The notes under the pieces: generated by a model
Database searches by the model: none
What the model was told of the DNA's origin: nothing
Seen by the model: the letters and a program-made list of their open reading frames with translations, nothing else
Position numbers and translations under genes: made by a program
Part shown: in pieces, positions 1 through 7,488 of the stretch
How the letters are laid out: every line of letters starts with the position of its first letter
Position numbering within the stretch: the stretch's first letter is position 1
NCBI GenBank assembly: GCA_007131745.1
Contig: SLPX01000218.1
Location: forward strand, 1-30,285
Reading direction: 5' to 3'
Origin: Myxococcales bacterium
Lineage (GTDB): Bacteria; Myxococcota; Polyangia; HGW-17; SLPX01
DNA: 30,285 bases

Positions 1-100
1 TCGTTATCGCCGCGGTCAGTGTTGTCTTCCCGTGATCGATGTGCCCTATCGTTCCGATGTTAACATGCGGTTTATCCCGTACAAATTTCTCCTTCGCCAT
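1..100 (-). CDS. tuf: Elongation factor Tu, N-terminal fragment (runs off the left edge)
   Basis: Only the first 33 codons are in the window. They read [20 protein letters not shown] and continue [13 protein letters not shown]. This is the canonical EF-Tu start with the G1 P-loop GHIDHGKT, which binds GTP while the protein delivers aminoacyl-tRNA to the ribosome. An AGGAGG ribosome binding site lies about 6 bases before the ATG. The gene follows four tRNA genes on the same strand, the same order as the proteobacterial tRNA-tufB operon, so it is probably cotranscribed with them from the promoter at 903-931. I see no separate promoter in the 63 bases before it. Confidence 0.97.
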   Translation of the reverse strand, partial: MAKEKFVRDKPHVNIGTIGHIDHGKTTLTAAIT

Positions 101-163
101 CTTTTTCCTCCTGCGCGTCCGGAGCATTGCCGGAACCAAAAGATGTTCAAGCCGTCTCCTGCA

Positions 164-236
164 AGCCCACGACCGGATTTGAACCGGTGACCTCCTCCTT
201 ACCAAGGAGACGCTCTACCTCCTGAGCTACGTGGGC
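164..236 (-). tRNA. tRNA-Thr (anticodon GGT)
   Basis: A full cloverleaf can be read on the minus strand. The acceptor arms are GCCCACG and CGTGGGC, the D arm contains GCTCAGGAGGTAGAGC, the anticodon loop is TTGGTAA, and the T arm holds GGTTCAAAT. The discriminator base is T and no CCA is encoded. It is the last tRNA before tuf, matching the position of thrT in the E. coli thrU-tyrU-glyT-thrT-tufB operon. Confidence 0.97.
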
Positions 237-382
237 GGTCCAAGGGCTGATGCAAAAACAACTTCGGGATTCGTGACAGTCGACATCGTCTGTTCTTCCC
301 TGGTGACTACAACGCTCCTAAAGGTGCGTCTTTGTTCAAGCGCCTGGAAAAATCCGGCGAACCTGTTTTTGCATGAGTCCTA

Positions 383-455
383 AGCGGGAAACGGGACTCG
401 AACCCGCGACCCTCAGCTTGGAAGGCTGATGCTCTACCAACTGAGCTATTCCCGC
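383..455 (-). tRNA. tRNA-Gly (anticodon TCC)
   Basis: The minus strand gives acceptor arms GCGGGAA and TTCCCGC, a D arm with GCTCAGTTGGTAGAGC, an anticodon loop CTTCCAA and a T loop with GGTTCGAGT. CCA is not encoded. It is the third tRNA of the tuf operon, matching glyT. A 146-base spacer separates it from tRNA-Thr(GGT); the spacer carries a long-range 11-base inverted repeat (250-260 and 364-374). Confidence 0.97.
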
Positions 456-514
456 AATCGGCAACTAGTTTCGAACATTGTCTCGAACCCGTGCCGCCGG
501 ACCAACGCTATTCA

Positions 515-598
<84 letters not shown>

Positions 599-732
599 TT
601 ATCAAATAACAAACGAACCCGGCATACGCCGGATTCCATCTTCAAGTCTCTTCAAAGCAGCGTTGCAAAACTTTCGTCCACCAGAATGCAACCAACTTCT
701 GCTTTCGCCATCCCGGGGCCGGCTTTTTCCAA

Positions 733-805
733 AGCTGGCGATGGGACTCGAACCCGCAACCTGCTGATTACAAATCAGCTGCTCTACCGATTGAGCTACG
801 CCAGC
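733..805 (-). tRNA. tRNA-Thr (anticodon TGT)
   Basis: Acceptor arms are GCTGGCG and CGCCAGC, the D arm contains GCTCAATCGGTAGAGC, the anticodon loop is TTTGTAA and the T arm GGTTCGAGT. The discriminator is T and CCA is not encoded. It is the first gene of the operon, matching thrU, and lies about 90 bases downstream of the predicted transcription start. Confidence 0.97.
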
Positions 806-902
806 AGAGACAATCAGAAACTCCGTTTTAATCAAAGGCCGTTTTTAACCAAAAACTTACAAAAACTTCGGCACTATTACAATATAGCCGCAAGAACGCC
901 GC

Positions 903-931
903 TATATAAACAAGTTCGTTATGGGTGTCAA
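903..931 (-). promoter_or_regulatory. Sigma-70 promoter of the tRNA-tuf operon with GC-rich discriminator
   Basis: On the minus strand TTGACA (926-931) is followed by a 17-base spacer and TATATA (903-908). The next bases are GCGGCG, a GC-rich discriminator of the kind that makes stable-RNA promoters sensitive to ppGpp. Transcription should start near 895, giving a leader of about 90 bases before tRNA-Thr(TGT). Promoter elements are seen directly; stringent control is inferred. Confidence 0.8.
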
Positions 932-971
932 GCTATTTCAGATCCAATTCATCGACAAAGAAAAAGATATG

Positions 972-1005
972 GAAAAAGAAAAAAACCTTTTACCGACGCG
1001 GGGTT
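972..1005 (-). terminator. Possible intrinsic terminator after the TPR lipoprotein gene
   Basis: On the minus strand, starting within the TAA stop codon, AACC and GGTT (984-1005) can pair around an inner CCG/CGG stem. A long T-rich run (TTTTTTTCTTTTT) follows. The stem is short and bulged, so this is tentative, but it is correctly placed to separate the TPR gene from the tRNA promoter. Confidence 0.35.
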
Positions 1006-2311
1006 ACTGAAAAGGAATGGAGAAAGGATGAAAATCCTCGGCATTCGAAGGTTCCACCCCCCAATCGAAGAGATCTTCCCCTTTACGATCTCGCCTTTGT
1101 TCAACCTCAGGGTCATCCCCACCGAAACGAAGCGAAGGCAACATATTCAGCAACGCTCTCAGGCGCGACAATAGTTTTTGTGCGTCTTTTTGCCAAAAGT
1201 CATCCAACCCCATGCCGATTGTTCCGGCCTCGTTTGTTTTGTAGCTCTCCATTGCGCCCAAGAGCACATATCTCAATCTATTGCGAACATTTTCGATGTA
1301 TGCCTCTCTCAGCCTCTCAGATGAAATCGTTTTCCATTTCTTTGTCTTGCCGTCAAAAAACCGGACATTCTCAAAATTTGGCACCGGAGCATTCACAACA
1401 GACCATACAAAATCCTCCAGCAACTGTATGACCTCCCTCAACCCAAGCGAAGACCAGCCTGGGCATCCGTATCTCAAAACCTGAAAATATCCATTTCTTG
1501 CTTTTTTGAAAAATTCTCCCTTCAAAGCAAGGCTTCTCGACATCGATTCCGCGGGAAGCGTCAATTTCGTTTCATTCATCCTTTTGTGCGGAATCCTTGC
1601 CAAATAATAAGCCAATCGCGCGCCCAGCTCTTTTTGCAATGAAGATTCTACACTTTCATACAAGTGGAACAACCGAAGGGAAGAAGCCAGCACTTGTTCC
1701 GCCGAATCCAGGCGACCTTTCTTCGTCAACGCTCTTCCTCGCAAAATATCTCCTTCTATCCGCCTTTCCGTAGAAACAGCCTCTTCAGAATCCATCTTTT
1801 CCAAGGTTTCAATGGTTTTTTCGTGTTTTCTCTGATTGAAAAATACCCAGGCCAACCTGAAAAGCGCCTCAATTCTGTCTTTTTGGCTCACTTTTTCTTT
1901 TAGATACCGCTTGTAATGGTGCTCTGCTTTTTTGTATTTCCTGTTCTTTTCGTGAATAACACCTATGTTGAAAAGGGCCGGCGGTACATTCAAAGACTGC
2001 GGGAAAAAAACCACCAATCTTTCAAATTCACGAATCGCTCTTTCCCAGTCTTTTCGCCTGAATGCATCCAAGCCTCTTTCGAACAACTCCGTTTCCGTGA
2101 AAACATCCCCGGTAGATCCTTCCGTTCCCAGGCGGCCCACTATTTGCGTCGGTTCCATCGGAACCAGTGGTCTCCGTCCTTCACGAAATTCAGCCTCACT
2201 TTTTGGTCCATTTTTCGATCCCGGCCTCATCGAACCAAGACAGGCTGAAAAAAAAGCCAGGCAAAAAACAGCGCTCATCGACAAGGAGCATCTGCAACTT
2301 AAAAAATCCAT
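1004..2311 (-). CDS. TPR-containing lipoprotein of unknown function
   Basis: This 435-residue protein starts with a hydrophobic segment ending in FFSAC, a plausible lipobox with Cys24, so it is probably exported and lipid-anchored. Residues about 70-240 form TPR-like helical pairs (for example FERGLDAFRRKDWERAIREF and ALFNIGVIHEKNRKYKKAE). A second helical region contains GYFQVLRYG, WSSLGLREV and NAPVPNF, reminiscent of the C-terminal region of TPR lipoproteins I recall from myxobacteria. The tail is acidic. The ATG at 2311 is preceded by AAGGAG at good spacing, while the internal ATG at 2278 has no ribosome binding site, so the longer form is preferred. Partners are unknown; TPRs usually scaffold protein complexes. 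Confidence 0.85.
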   Translation of the reverse strand: MDFLSCRCSLSMSAVFCLAFFSACLGSMRPGSKNGPKSEAEFREGRRPLVPMEPTQIVGRLGTEGSTGDVFTETELFERGLDAFRRKDWERAIREFERLVVFFPQSLNVPPALFNIGVIHEKNRKYKKAEHHYKRYLKEKVSQKDRIEALFRLAWVFFNQRKHEKTIETLEKMDSEEAVSTERRIEGDILRGRALTKKGRLDSAEQVLASSLRLFHLYESVESSLQKELGARLAYYLARIPHKRMNETKLTLPAESMSRSLALKGEFFKKARNGYFQVLRYGCPGWSSLGLREVIQLLEDFVWSVVNAPVPNFENVRFFDGKTKKWKTISSERLREAYIENVRNRLRYVLLGAMESYKTNEAGTIGMGLDDFWQKDAQKLLSRLRALLNMLPSLRFGGDDPEVEQRRDRKGEDLFDWGVEPSNAEDFHPFSIPFQ

Positions 2312-2320
2312 TCAACTCCT

Positions 2321-2348
2321 TTGACAACATCAACATTCCGAGTATACA
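2321..2348 (+). promoter_or_regulatory. Sigma-70 promoter for the small lipoprotein gene
   Basis: TTGACA (2321-2326), a 16-base spacer and TATACA (2343-2348) lie 64 bases upstream of the ATG at 2412. The match to consensus is strong. It overlaps a weaker minus-strand promoter, so the two genes may compete for polymerase. Confidence 0.7.
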
Positions 2349-2369
2349 CGATTCCTCTTTTCTTCCACA
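2341..2369 (-). promoter_or_regulatory. Candidate promoter for the TPR lipoprotein gene
   Basis: On the minus strand TATACT (2341-2346) lies 17 bases from TGTGGA (2364-2369). The -35 is weak. Its -10 shares the TATA core with the -10 of the plus-strand promoter, so simultaneous occupancy seems impossible. Confidence 0.4.
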
Positions 2370-2411
2370 TTAGTCAGGCGTAAACAGCCTCGGCTGAACA
2401 AGGAGGCTTGC

Positions 2412-2801
2412 ATGCGGATGTATCTCAGAGCGGCCGCTATTTTGGCTATACTTTACGCTTTCGGCTGTGGCAAGAGCGTGAATTGCGATGATTTGGAATC
2501 CCGCTTGAACCGTTGCAGAAAGGAAGTCTACCAAGAACTGGCGGACGATTCGGCGTTGTTTCTTGAAGAAATCATCGCACCCGAAAGCGGCATTTCAGAT
2601 TCTTCCAGGGAAACAATCAAGACCGCCTGGAAAGAGAAAAAAACAAAGCTCTCTGCCGAGTTGGCTGACGAAATCATCCGCAAATGCTCAAAGCATCAGG
2701 GGCGATTTCATTTTTCCAGCAAGATCAACAATTGCCTCAAAAAAGAGGATTGTAGTGGTTTTGCAACGTGTTTTCGCAAAGCCGCTTCAAAAAAGAACTG
2801 A
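2412..2801 (+). CDS. Small cysteine-rich lipoprotein, unknown function
   Basis: The 129-residue protein has a short n-region, a hydrophobic stretch and a lipobox YAFGC, so it should be a lipoprotein. The mature part is helical and carries Cys pairs spaced like NCDDLESRLNRC, IIRKC and NNCLKKEDCSGFATC. This suggests a disulfide-stapled helical hairpin in the periplasm. AGGAGG precedes the ATG. Its stop is only 11 bases from the stop of the convergent gene at 2813. I recognise no named family. The pattern resembles small Cys-rich lipoproteins of myxobacterial-type genomes, but that is a recollection, not a search result. Confidence 0.82.
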   Translation: MRMYLRAAAILAILYAFGCGKSVNCDDLESRLNRCRKEVYQELADDSALFLEEIIAPESGISDSSRETIKTAWKEKKTKLSAELADEIIRKCSKHQGRFHFSSKINNCLKKEDCSGFATCFRKAASKKN

Positions 2802-2812
2802 TTTCAAAGGAA

Positions 2813-3862
2813 TCATTCCTCCTCTTGTTTTAATGTTTTTTCCCTGCTCAGAAAATAAATCATGACATATTCTTCCGCTGTTTTTTTCGGTCCCGGAAAC
2901 CCTCGGATCAATCTATGAAAAGCCATGGTCTGACGTTCCCGGAATGTAAAAAATATGTCCGCCGCCGTGTGGGTTGTTAGATGAAGACGACTCATGGGAA
3001 CATTGAAAATCCGAGCCACATCTTCCGCTGCAAGCGCCTTGATTCCATGCTCTTTCATGTACCTTCGCATGATTTCCAATTCTTCATAGGTAGCATTGAA
3101 CATGAACTCCAGCAGAGCGGCGTGTTCATCTTCACCTACATCATCCCGACAGAAAAAAGAAAGAAACTCAGGATCACAACCGGCTCTTGCGAGACAAAAC
3201 ATTTCGGCTATTCCAGCGAGTGTTCCGTAATTTATCGTTATGGAAGCCTTTGCCCGCCAAATGGAAGTCAACAAACCGAAAAAATCTTCTATAGCTGCTA
3301 CCGAGCGATATTCCCACAAATTAGCCAATATTGATGCAGCGCGTCTTCTCAAAGAAGTCTCCAGGTGATCATCACCTGCTATCGACATAAGAAGATCTTC
3401 GGCAATAACCGTCAACACAGCCTCGCGCATTGCGTTTTCAACATCTTCCCTGATAACAGCCAAGCTCTCTCTTTCCAAAAGAAACTCCTCCACAACGATA
3501 CCGACAAGTCGGAAAAAATTGTACTTGGCTACTGCATACCCCCTTCCCAACATGGCTCTGGTCGGAAGATACGCCTCCCTGGCATAAGGGTTGACGTGAG
3601 ACATCGTATTGACCAACGTATCAAAGCTCCTGGTCCTGGAACCAAGGTTTTCATCTGAATAAACGGAAGGAAACCGACGAATTGCTTTCCATAAATCTTC
3701 TAAACGTTTGATGTTTTCTGTTATGGCCTTTCTGCCGGAAGCAGTGTTCCCCTTGTCACCATCCAGAGCTTTTAACACTTTCTCTACAAGCTCGGATTCA
3801 GCCTCTTGCAAAACAGGGCAAGAAGCCTCTTTGCAATTACGATTGAAAACCTCGACAACCAT
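2813..3862 (-). CDS. Conserved-looking helical protein of unknown function
   Basis: This 349-residue protein is predominantly helical, with no signal peptide and no membrane segment. Notable stretches are RRRAASILANLWEYR, GTLAGIAEMFCLA, ATYEELEIMRRYM and FTFRERQTMAFHRL. Eight Cys are scattered. I chose the ATG at 3862 because GAGGTGG lies just upstream at suitable spacing; an in-frame ATG at 3880 lacks a ribosome binding site. It is monocistronic, facing the small lipoprotein gene. The regular helical layout and a charged C-terminal tail suggest a cytoplasmic protein-interaction or regulatory role, but no catalytic motif is visible and no family can be named. Confidence 0.8.
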   Translation of the reverse strand: MVVEVFNRNCKEASCPVLQEAESELVEKVLKALDGDKGNTASGRKAITENIKRLEDLWKAIRRFPSVYSDENLGSRTRSFDTLVNTMSHVNPYAREAYLPTRAMLGRGYAVAKYNFFRLVGIVVEEFLLERESLAVIREDVENAMREAVLTVIAEDLLMSIAGDDHLETSLRRRAASILANLWEYRSVAAIEDFFGLLTSIWRAKASITINYGTLAGIAEMFCLARAGCDPEFLSFFCRDDVGEDEHAALLEFMFNATYEELEIMRRYMKEHGIKALAAEDVARIFNVPMSRLHLTTHTAADIFFTFRERQTMAFHRLIRGFPGPKKTAEEYVMIYFLSREKTLKQEEE

Positions 3863-4167
3863 TTTCACCACCTCAAACATACAACTTCAAAAACCATTTA
3901 CTAATGGCAATCATATAGTTTTTCGCACAGGGAAACAGGAGAATCAACTCAATTGTTGCAACAAACAATTCAAGACCGCATTTTATGAGCTTGTTGCACA
4001 GTAAGGGACCAAGAAGCTGAGATCACCGCGAGTGTGGATGAAAAGCGCTGTTACGCAAGAATAAACTATTCCATGTCCGAGAGCTGCAACACAGCTGACA
4101 GGCCACACCACACCCAAACACTACGAGAAGAAGAGTTTTGCAACTTTCTCTATTCAAACAAAATCTA
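3863..4167. other. Intergenic region of about 305 bases with one inverted repeat
   Basis: No convincing gene is seen here. AATTGTT (3951-3957) and AACAATT (3964-3970) form a perfect 7-base inverted repeat with a 6-base loop, about 90 bases upstream of the gene starting at 3862. It could be an operator or a weak hairpin. The rest (3971-4167) holds the 3' flank of tRNA-Leu, without a clear terminator. Confidence 0.5.
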
Positions 4168-4251
4168 TGCGAAAGAGGGGAGTCGAACCCCTACAGGCTT
4201 GCGCCCACAGGAACCTGAATCCTGCGCGTCTACCAGTTCCGCCACTTTCGC
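4168..4251 (-). tRNA. tRNA-Leu (anticodon CAG)
   Basis: An 84-nt class II tRNA is read on the minus strand. The acceptor arms are GCGAAAG and CTTTCGC with discriminator A. The D arm contains GGTAGACGC, the anticodon stem-loop AGGATTCAGGTTCCT has CAG as anticodon, there is a long variable arm, and the T loop contains GGTTCGACT. CCA is not encoded. I found no strong promoter upstream; TTGACT near 4312 lacks a good -10. Confidence 0.96.
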
Positions 4252-4376
4252 AGCCCTTAGCTGCAAAACACTGTCTGCAGCGACAGGGAATCAAAACAAA
4301 ACCTGTCGAAAAGTCAAGAATGAATAGCATTTTAAACCCTACAATCGTAGAATCCAAGGATCTCAGGGAGAAAAAT

Positions 4377-6104
4377 ATGTCAAACCCACAAATGCTTTCA
4401 TGTCTCCGTCGGGCAACCATTCTTGCAATGCTGTTTTTTTCCACCTGTTTGTTCGGCTGCAGGGAAAACCGGGAAAAACCACCGGGAGAAGACACAAAAC
4501 TTGTTGAACTTCAAAAAGCTCTAAACACTTATAATTTCAAAGGTGAGACCCCTGAGCATTTGGCTTCTCTCAAAAATCTCGCCAACCGGACAGATGGCGA
4601 CACATCTGTTCAGGCACACTATTTTTCGGCCCGTGGTTATCTTGATTGGTTTCTTACAGCTGCTATTACTCGAGATTATTGGCTTTTTTCAAAACTGATC
4701 GAACCCATCGGTGTTTCATCCGAGTGCAAGCCCGGATCCAAAAAAGAACATAAGACCGATCTTCTCCTGTTTAAATCCGACACATGCCGAAACGCGCTCT
4801 TAAACGCCTTACACAGCGGATTCGCGTCCGCTGCAAAAAAAGAAGGCTCCACGGGCTCGTATGTGACATTGTCAACGGAAGCAAAAACCTTGATCGACTG
4901 GCTCTTCCTTCCTCCTTCTGAAAAAACCGACCAGCTTCATGGATCCTTTTTTCGGCTGCTCAACACAAGAGGACCCATTGGGACAAGAGCCCGGTTAGCC
5001 CTGATGTATCATTTCGATTCTATTTACGAGGAACTTCTGGAGCGAGATCAAACAACTGCTGCTTTTGTGCTCACCCGTCTATTGCCATTTCCTTGTCCCC
5101 GGGTTTTTGAAACCCTGCTCGGCCTTTCTTCTCCGACAGAAATTTATTCTCTTTTGCGAAAATACGAATGTGGATACTCATGTGAAGGGTTGGACGAATC
5201 CGCGTCACCCGATTCTATTGTAAAAACCGCCATAAAAAAATGCGATTTCAAAAAGCTTGGTTACAACAATCCGAACGATCTCAAAAAGCATTCCATTCAT
5301 GCATCTGTCGCTGTCAGATCGATGGAAGCCCTTTCCAGAATTCTCAATGGAATACCTGAATCCCTTTCGGATCCCCTAATAAGAGCACACAATAACTACG
5401 TTCAAACCGGCATGGAACGATTATCGGAGTTTCGTATACCTCTTCCGATCCCGGGGGCAATAAATATCGGCAACGAGTGGATCACCCCCCCCAAAATCAA
5501 AACCTCACAGCATCCGAAAACTCATTCTTCCCCTATAGTGGCTGTTATCACAAAACTCGGGCTTTACATTGCAACCCACCCCACAGCGGGTCTTTACAAA
5601 AACACCCCCCGGATCATTGATTCCGAAAAAGAAGGCCTCTCTCTTCCCGGAAGATTTTTCCCTTCCTATCCCCCTGACGATATCGCCCTTGTCAAAGAAG
5701 CAAGAAGGGCTAGAGCACTGACCTCCGCCGGGATTTCCACGACACCCGGTGGTTTGGAAAAAATTGTTGTATACATGAATGGCGATGATCCCGCGTCCAT
5801 TTTGCCGCCTCAAATCAACAGATTAACCAAGGCGAACTTTCGGTCTATGGAAATGATCTATCTTTCTAAAGCAAGCATTATACCGGCGGCCCTGGAAATT
5901 TCCCTATCAACCCCTCCGAAAAGCGCAATAGATGTGAAAACTTTTTTGGCCCGCATGAAAAAAAGCGGATCGGAAAAAGATCCCACGCCGGTTCACTTGA
6001 TCGTTCAACCCGCGGCCAAGGAAACCCTGAAACAATTACTGGTCGTCTTGGTGCAAATAAAAACCGCCTTTCCGAATGTTGCTTTTTACTGGAGTATCAA
6101 GTAG
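4377..6104 (+). CDS. Large lipoprotein of unknown function
   Basis: The likely product has 575 residues. It starts at the ATG at 4377, which has GGGAG six bases upstream; the open frame extends further 5' but that part overlaps tRNA-Leu. A basic n-region and hydrophobic core end in the lipobox LFGC, so the protein should be a lipoprotein. Residues about 30-380 are helical and contain Cys pairs. The C-terminal third looks alpha/beta: GLYIATHPTAG, KIVVYMNGDD, and a final segment with VHLIVQPAAK and FPNVAFYW. The latter faintly recalls the periplasmic domain of ExbD/TolR proteins. That resemblance is weak and by eye only. The gene is monocistronic. Confidence 0.82.
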   Translation: MSNPQMLSCLRRATILAMLFFSTCLFGCRENREKPPGEDTKLVELQKALNTYNFKGETPEHLASLKNLANRTDGDTSVQAHYFSARGYLDWFLTAAITRDYWLFSKLIEPIGVSSECKPGSKKEHKTDLLLFKSDTCRNALLNALHSGFASAAKKEGSTGSYVTLSTEAKTLIDWLFLPPSEKTDQLHGSFFRLLNTRGPIGTRARLALMYHFDSIYEELLERDQTTAAFVLTRLLPFPCPRVFETLLGLSSPTEIYSLLRKYECGYSCEGLDESASPDSIVKTAIKKCDFKKLGYNNPNDLKKHSIHASVAVRSMEALSRILNGIPESLSDPLIRAHNNYVQTGMERLSEFRIPLPIPGAINIGNEWITPPKIKTSQHPKTHSSPIVAVITKLGLYIATHPTAGLYKNTPRIIDSEKEGLSLPGRFFPSYPPDDIALVKEARRARALTSAGISTTPGGLEKIVVYMNGDDPASILPPQINRLTKANFRSMEMIYLSKASIIPAALEISLSTPPKSAIDVKTFLARMKKSGSEKDPTPVHLIVQPAAKETLKQLLVVLVQIKTAFPNVAFYWSIK

Positions 6105-6118
6105 TTACAGGTCGCTAT

Positions 6119-6137
6119 AAACCTTCGGGTTTTCCTC
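6119..6137 (+). terminator. Short UUCG hairpin, possible terminator
   Basis: AAACC and GGTTT pair around a TTCG tetraloop closed by C-G (6119-6132), followed by a T-rich stretch. It lies 15 bases after the stop codon at 6104. The stem is only 5 bp, so termination would be weak. Confidence 0.4.
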
Positions 6138-6165
6138 TTGACAGAATGCAACAAATGATTACCTT
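6138..6165 (+). promoter_or_regulatory. Candidate promoter for the FmdB-oppDF operon
   Basis: A perfect TTGACA (6138-6143) lies 16 bases from TACCTT (6160-6165), a poor -10. It is the only -35 consensus between the previous gene and the ATG at 6222. Confidence 0.35.
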
Positions 6166-6221
6166 AGCCTAGGTATTGAATAAGTACCATGTGTTGAAGA
6201 CATAATGTAATAGGTGGAACA

Positions 6222-6464
6222 ATGCCGATTTATGAATATGGATGTAGAAACTGCGGTCACGAAATGGAAGCATGGCAGAAGATCTCTGAAAAACCCAAAA
6301 AAGTCTGCCCACACTGTGGCAAAAGGGGTCTTCAGCGGCTAATTTCCAACACTTCATTTCACCTGAAGGGTTCCGGTTGGTATGTAACCGACTACGCGGG
6401 CAAATCTTCTTCTTCCAAGCCCAAGGAAAAGAAATCTTCCAGCGCGAAAGATTCATCCAAATAG
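6222..6464 (+). CDS. FmdB-family zinc ribbon protein
   Basis: The 80-residue product begins [19 protein letters not shown] and has a second pair CPHCGKRG. This gives the CxxC...CxxC zinc ribbon and the N-terminal signature of FmdB-type putative regulatory proteins. The part GSGWYVTDY is also typical, followed by a low-complexity Ser/Lys tail. AGGTGG precedes the ATG. It is the first gene of an apparent operon with the two ABC ATPase genes; the next start is only 10 bases away. FmdB proteins are poorly characterised. Regulation of the neighbouring transporter genes is possible, but only by position. Confidence 0.92.
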   Translation: MPIYEYGCRNCGHEMEAWQKISEKPKKVCPHCGKRGLQRLISNTSFHLKGSGWYVTDYAGKSSSSKPKEKKSSSAKDSSK

Positions 6465-6474
6465 GGAAGAATGA

Positions 6475-7473
6475 TTGTCCTGCCTTGAAACCCCATCCGG
6501 AACCGATGCATGCCCGTCGCCGGGTCTCAAGATTGAAAATCTTTGTGTTTCTTTCTTTTCTTCAGGTATCGCCAAGCCCGCTCTTGAAGATCTGTCTCTA
6601 AATGTAAACCCGGGTGAAATCGTCGGGTTTGTGGGAGAATCCGGCTCAGGTAAAAGCGTAACCGCTCTTTCTATCATGGGATTGTTGCCTCCTCCCCCCG
6701 CATGCCGAGTTACGGGATCCATTTTCTACAACAATCAAGATGTCCTTGCCATGTCACAACAGGAACTTAGACACATCAGAGGCGTCCGAATTTCCATGAT
6801 CCCCCAGGATCCGGTGTCCGCGTTGAATCCCGTGTTTCGTGTTGGAGATCAAATAGCTGAAATTTTCAGGGTTCACAAAGGGCTGAGCCGAAAAGACTCT
6901 GCCGAAAAGAGTATCGCCACCCTTAAAAAAGTCGGCGTAGACAATCCGGCTGTCAGGGCAAAGCAGTTTCCACATGAACTGTCAGGCGGGTTGAATCAGA
7001 GAGCTTTGATCGCCATGGCCATAGCGTGTGGCCCGGAATTTTTGCTTGCAGACGAACCTACTTCCTCACTAGATGTAACCGTTGAAGCCAAGATACTGGA
7101 TTTGTTGCTCAAACTAAGGGAAGATCTGGATTTCGGCGTACTTTTTATTACTCATAATCTCGCAATAATTGATCCTCTATGTTCGCGAGTCGTGGTTTTG
7201 TACTCCGGCCAAGTGGTCGAAGAAGGCCCTGTAAAATCCATTCTGAACCACCCGTCTCATCCTTACACGGAAAGCCTTTTAAGATTCATGCCGGGCAATC
7301 CGGATTTCACCAACACATCGTCTCTCAAAATCACCCCAAAAAACCAAAAAACTTCGAAAGGTTGCATTTTTTCAAATCGCTGTTCTTATGTAAAGGAACG
7401 ATGTTTGAAGGTCCGTCCTGAAATGCTTATTTTTGGTGGAGACAAGATGGCAAGATGCCATTTTCCTTTGTAA
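6475..7473 (+). CDS. oppD: Oligopeptide/dipeptide ABC transporter ATPase (OppD/DppD type)
   Basis: The 332-residue ATPase powers peptide import through a membrane permease. Walker A GESGSGKS is at residues 54-61, the Q-loop lies in MIPQDP, the signature LSGGL is near 169, and Walker B LLADEP with the catalytic Glu is near 194. The C-terminal oligopeptide-transporter extension contains the four-Cys pattern CIFSNRC, ERC, ARCHF. In one OppD/DppD homologue such a set holds an iron-sulfur cluster. The start is TTG at 6475 with GGGA upstream; the ATG at 6471 is out of frame and hits a stop after five codons. No permease or binding-protein gene is in the window, so the channel must be encoded elsewhere. 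OppF follows after 15 bases. Confidence 0.93.
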   Translation: MSCLETPSGTDACPSPGLKIENLCVSFFSSGIAKPALEDLSLNVNPGEIVGFVGESGSGKSVTALSIMGLLPPPPACRVTGSIFYNNQDVLAMSQQELRHIRGVRISMIPQDPVSALNPVFRVGDQIAEIFRVHKGLSRKDSAEKSIATLKKVGVDNPAVRAKQFPHELSGGLNQRALIAMAIACGPEFLLADEPTSSLDVTVEAKILDLLLKLREDLDFGVLFITHNLAIIDPLCSRVVVLYSGQVVEEGPVKSILNHPSHPYTESLLRFMPGNPDFTNTSSLKITPKNQKTSKGCIFSNRCSYVKERCLKVRPEMLIFGGDKMARCHFPL

Positions 7474-7488
7474 TCAAAGGCGTACGAC

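Noticed and set aside
4167..4376. N-terminal extension of the 575-residue lipoprotein
   Set aside because: It is antisense to tRNA-Leu and would bury the lipoprotein signal; the ATG at 4377 has a good ribosome binding site.
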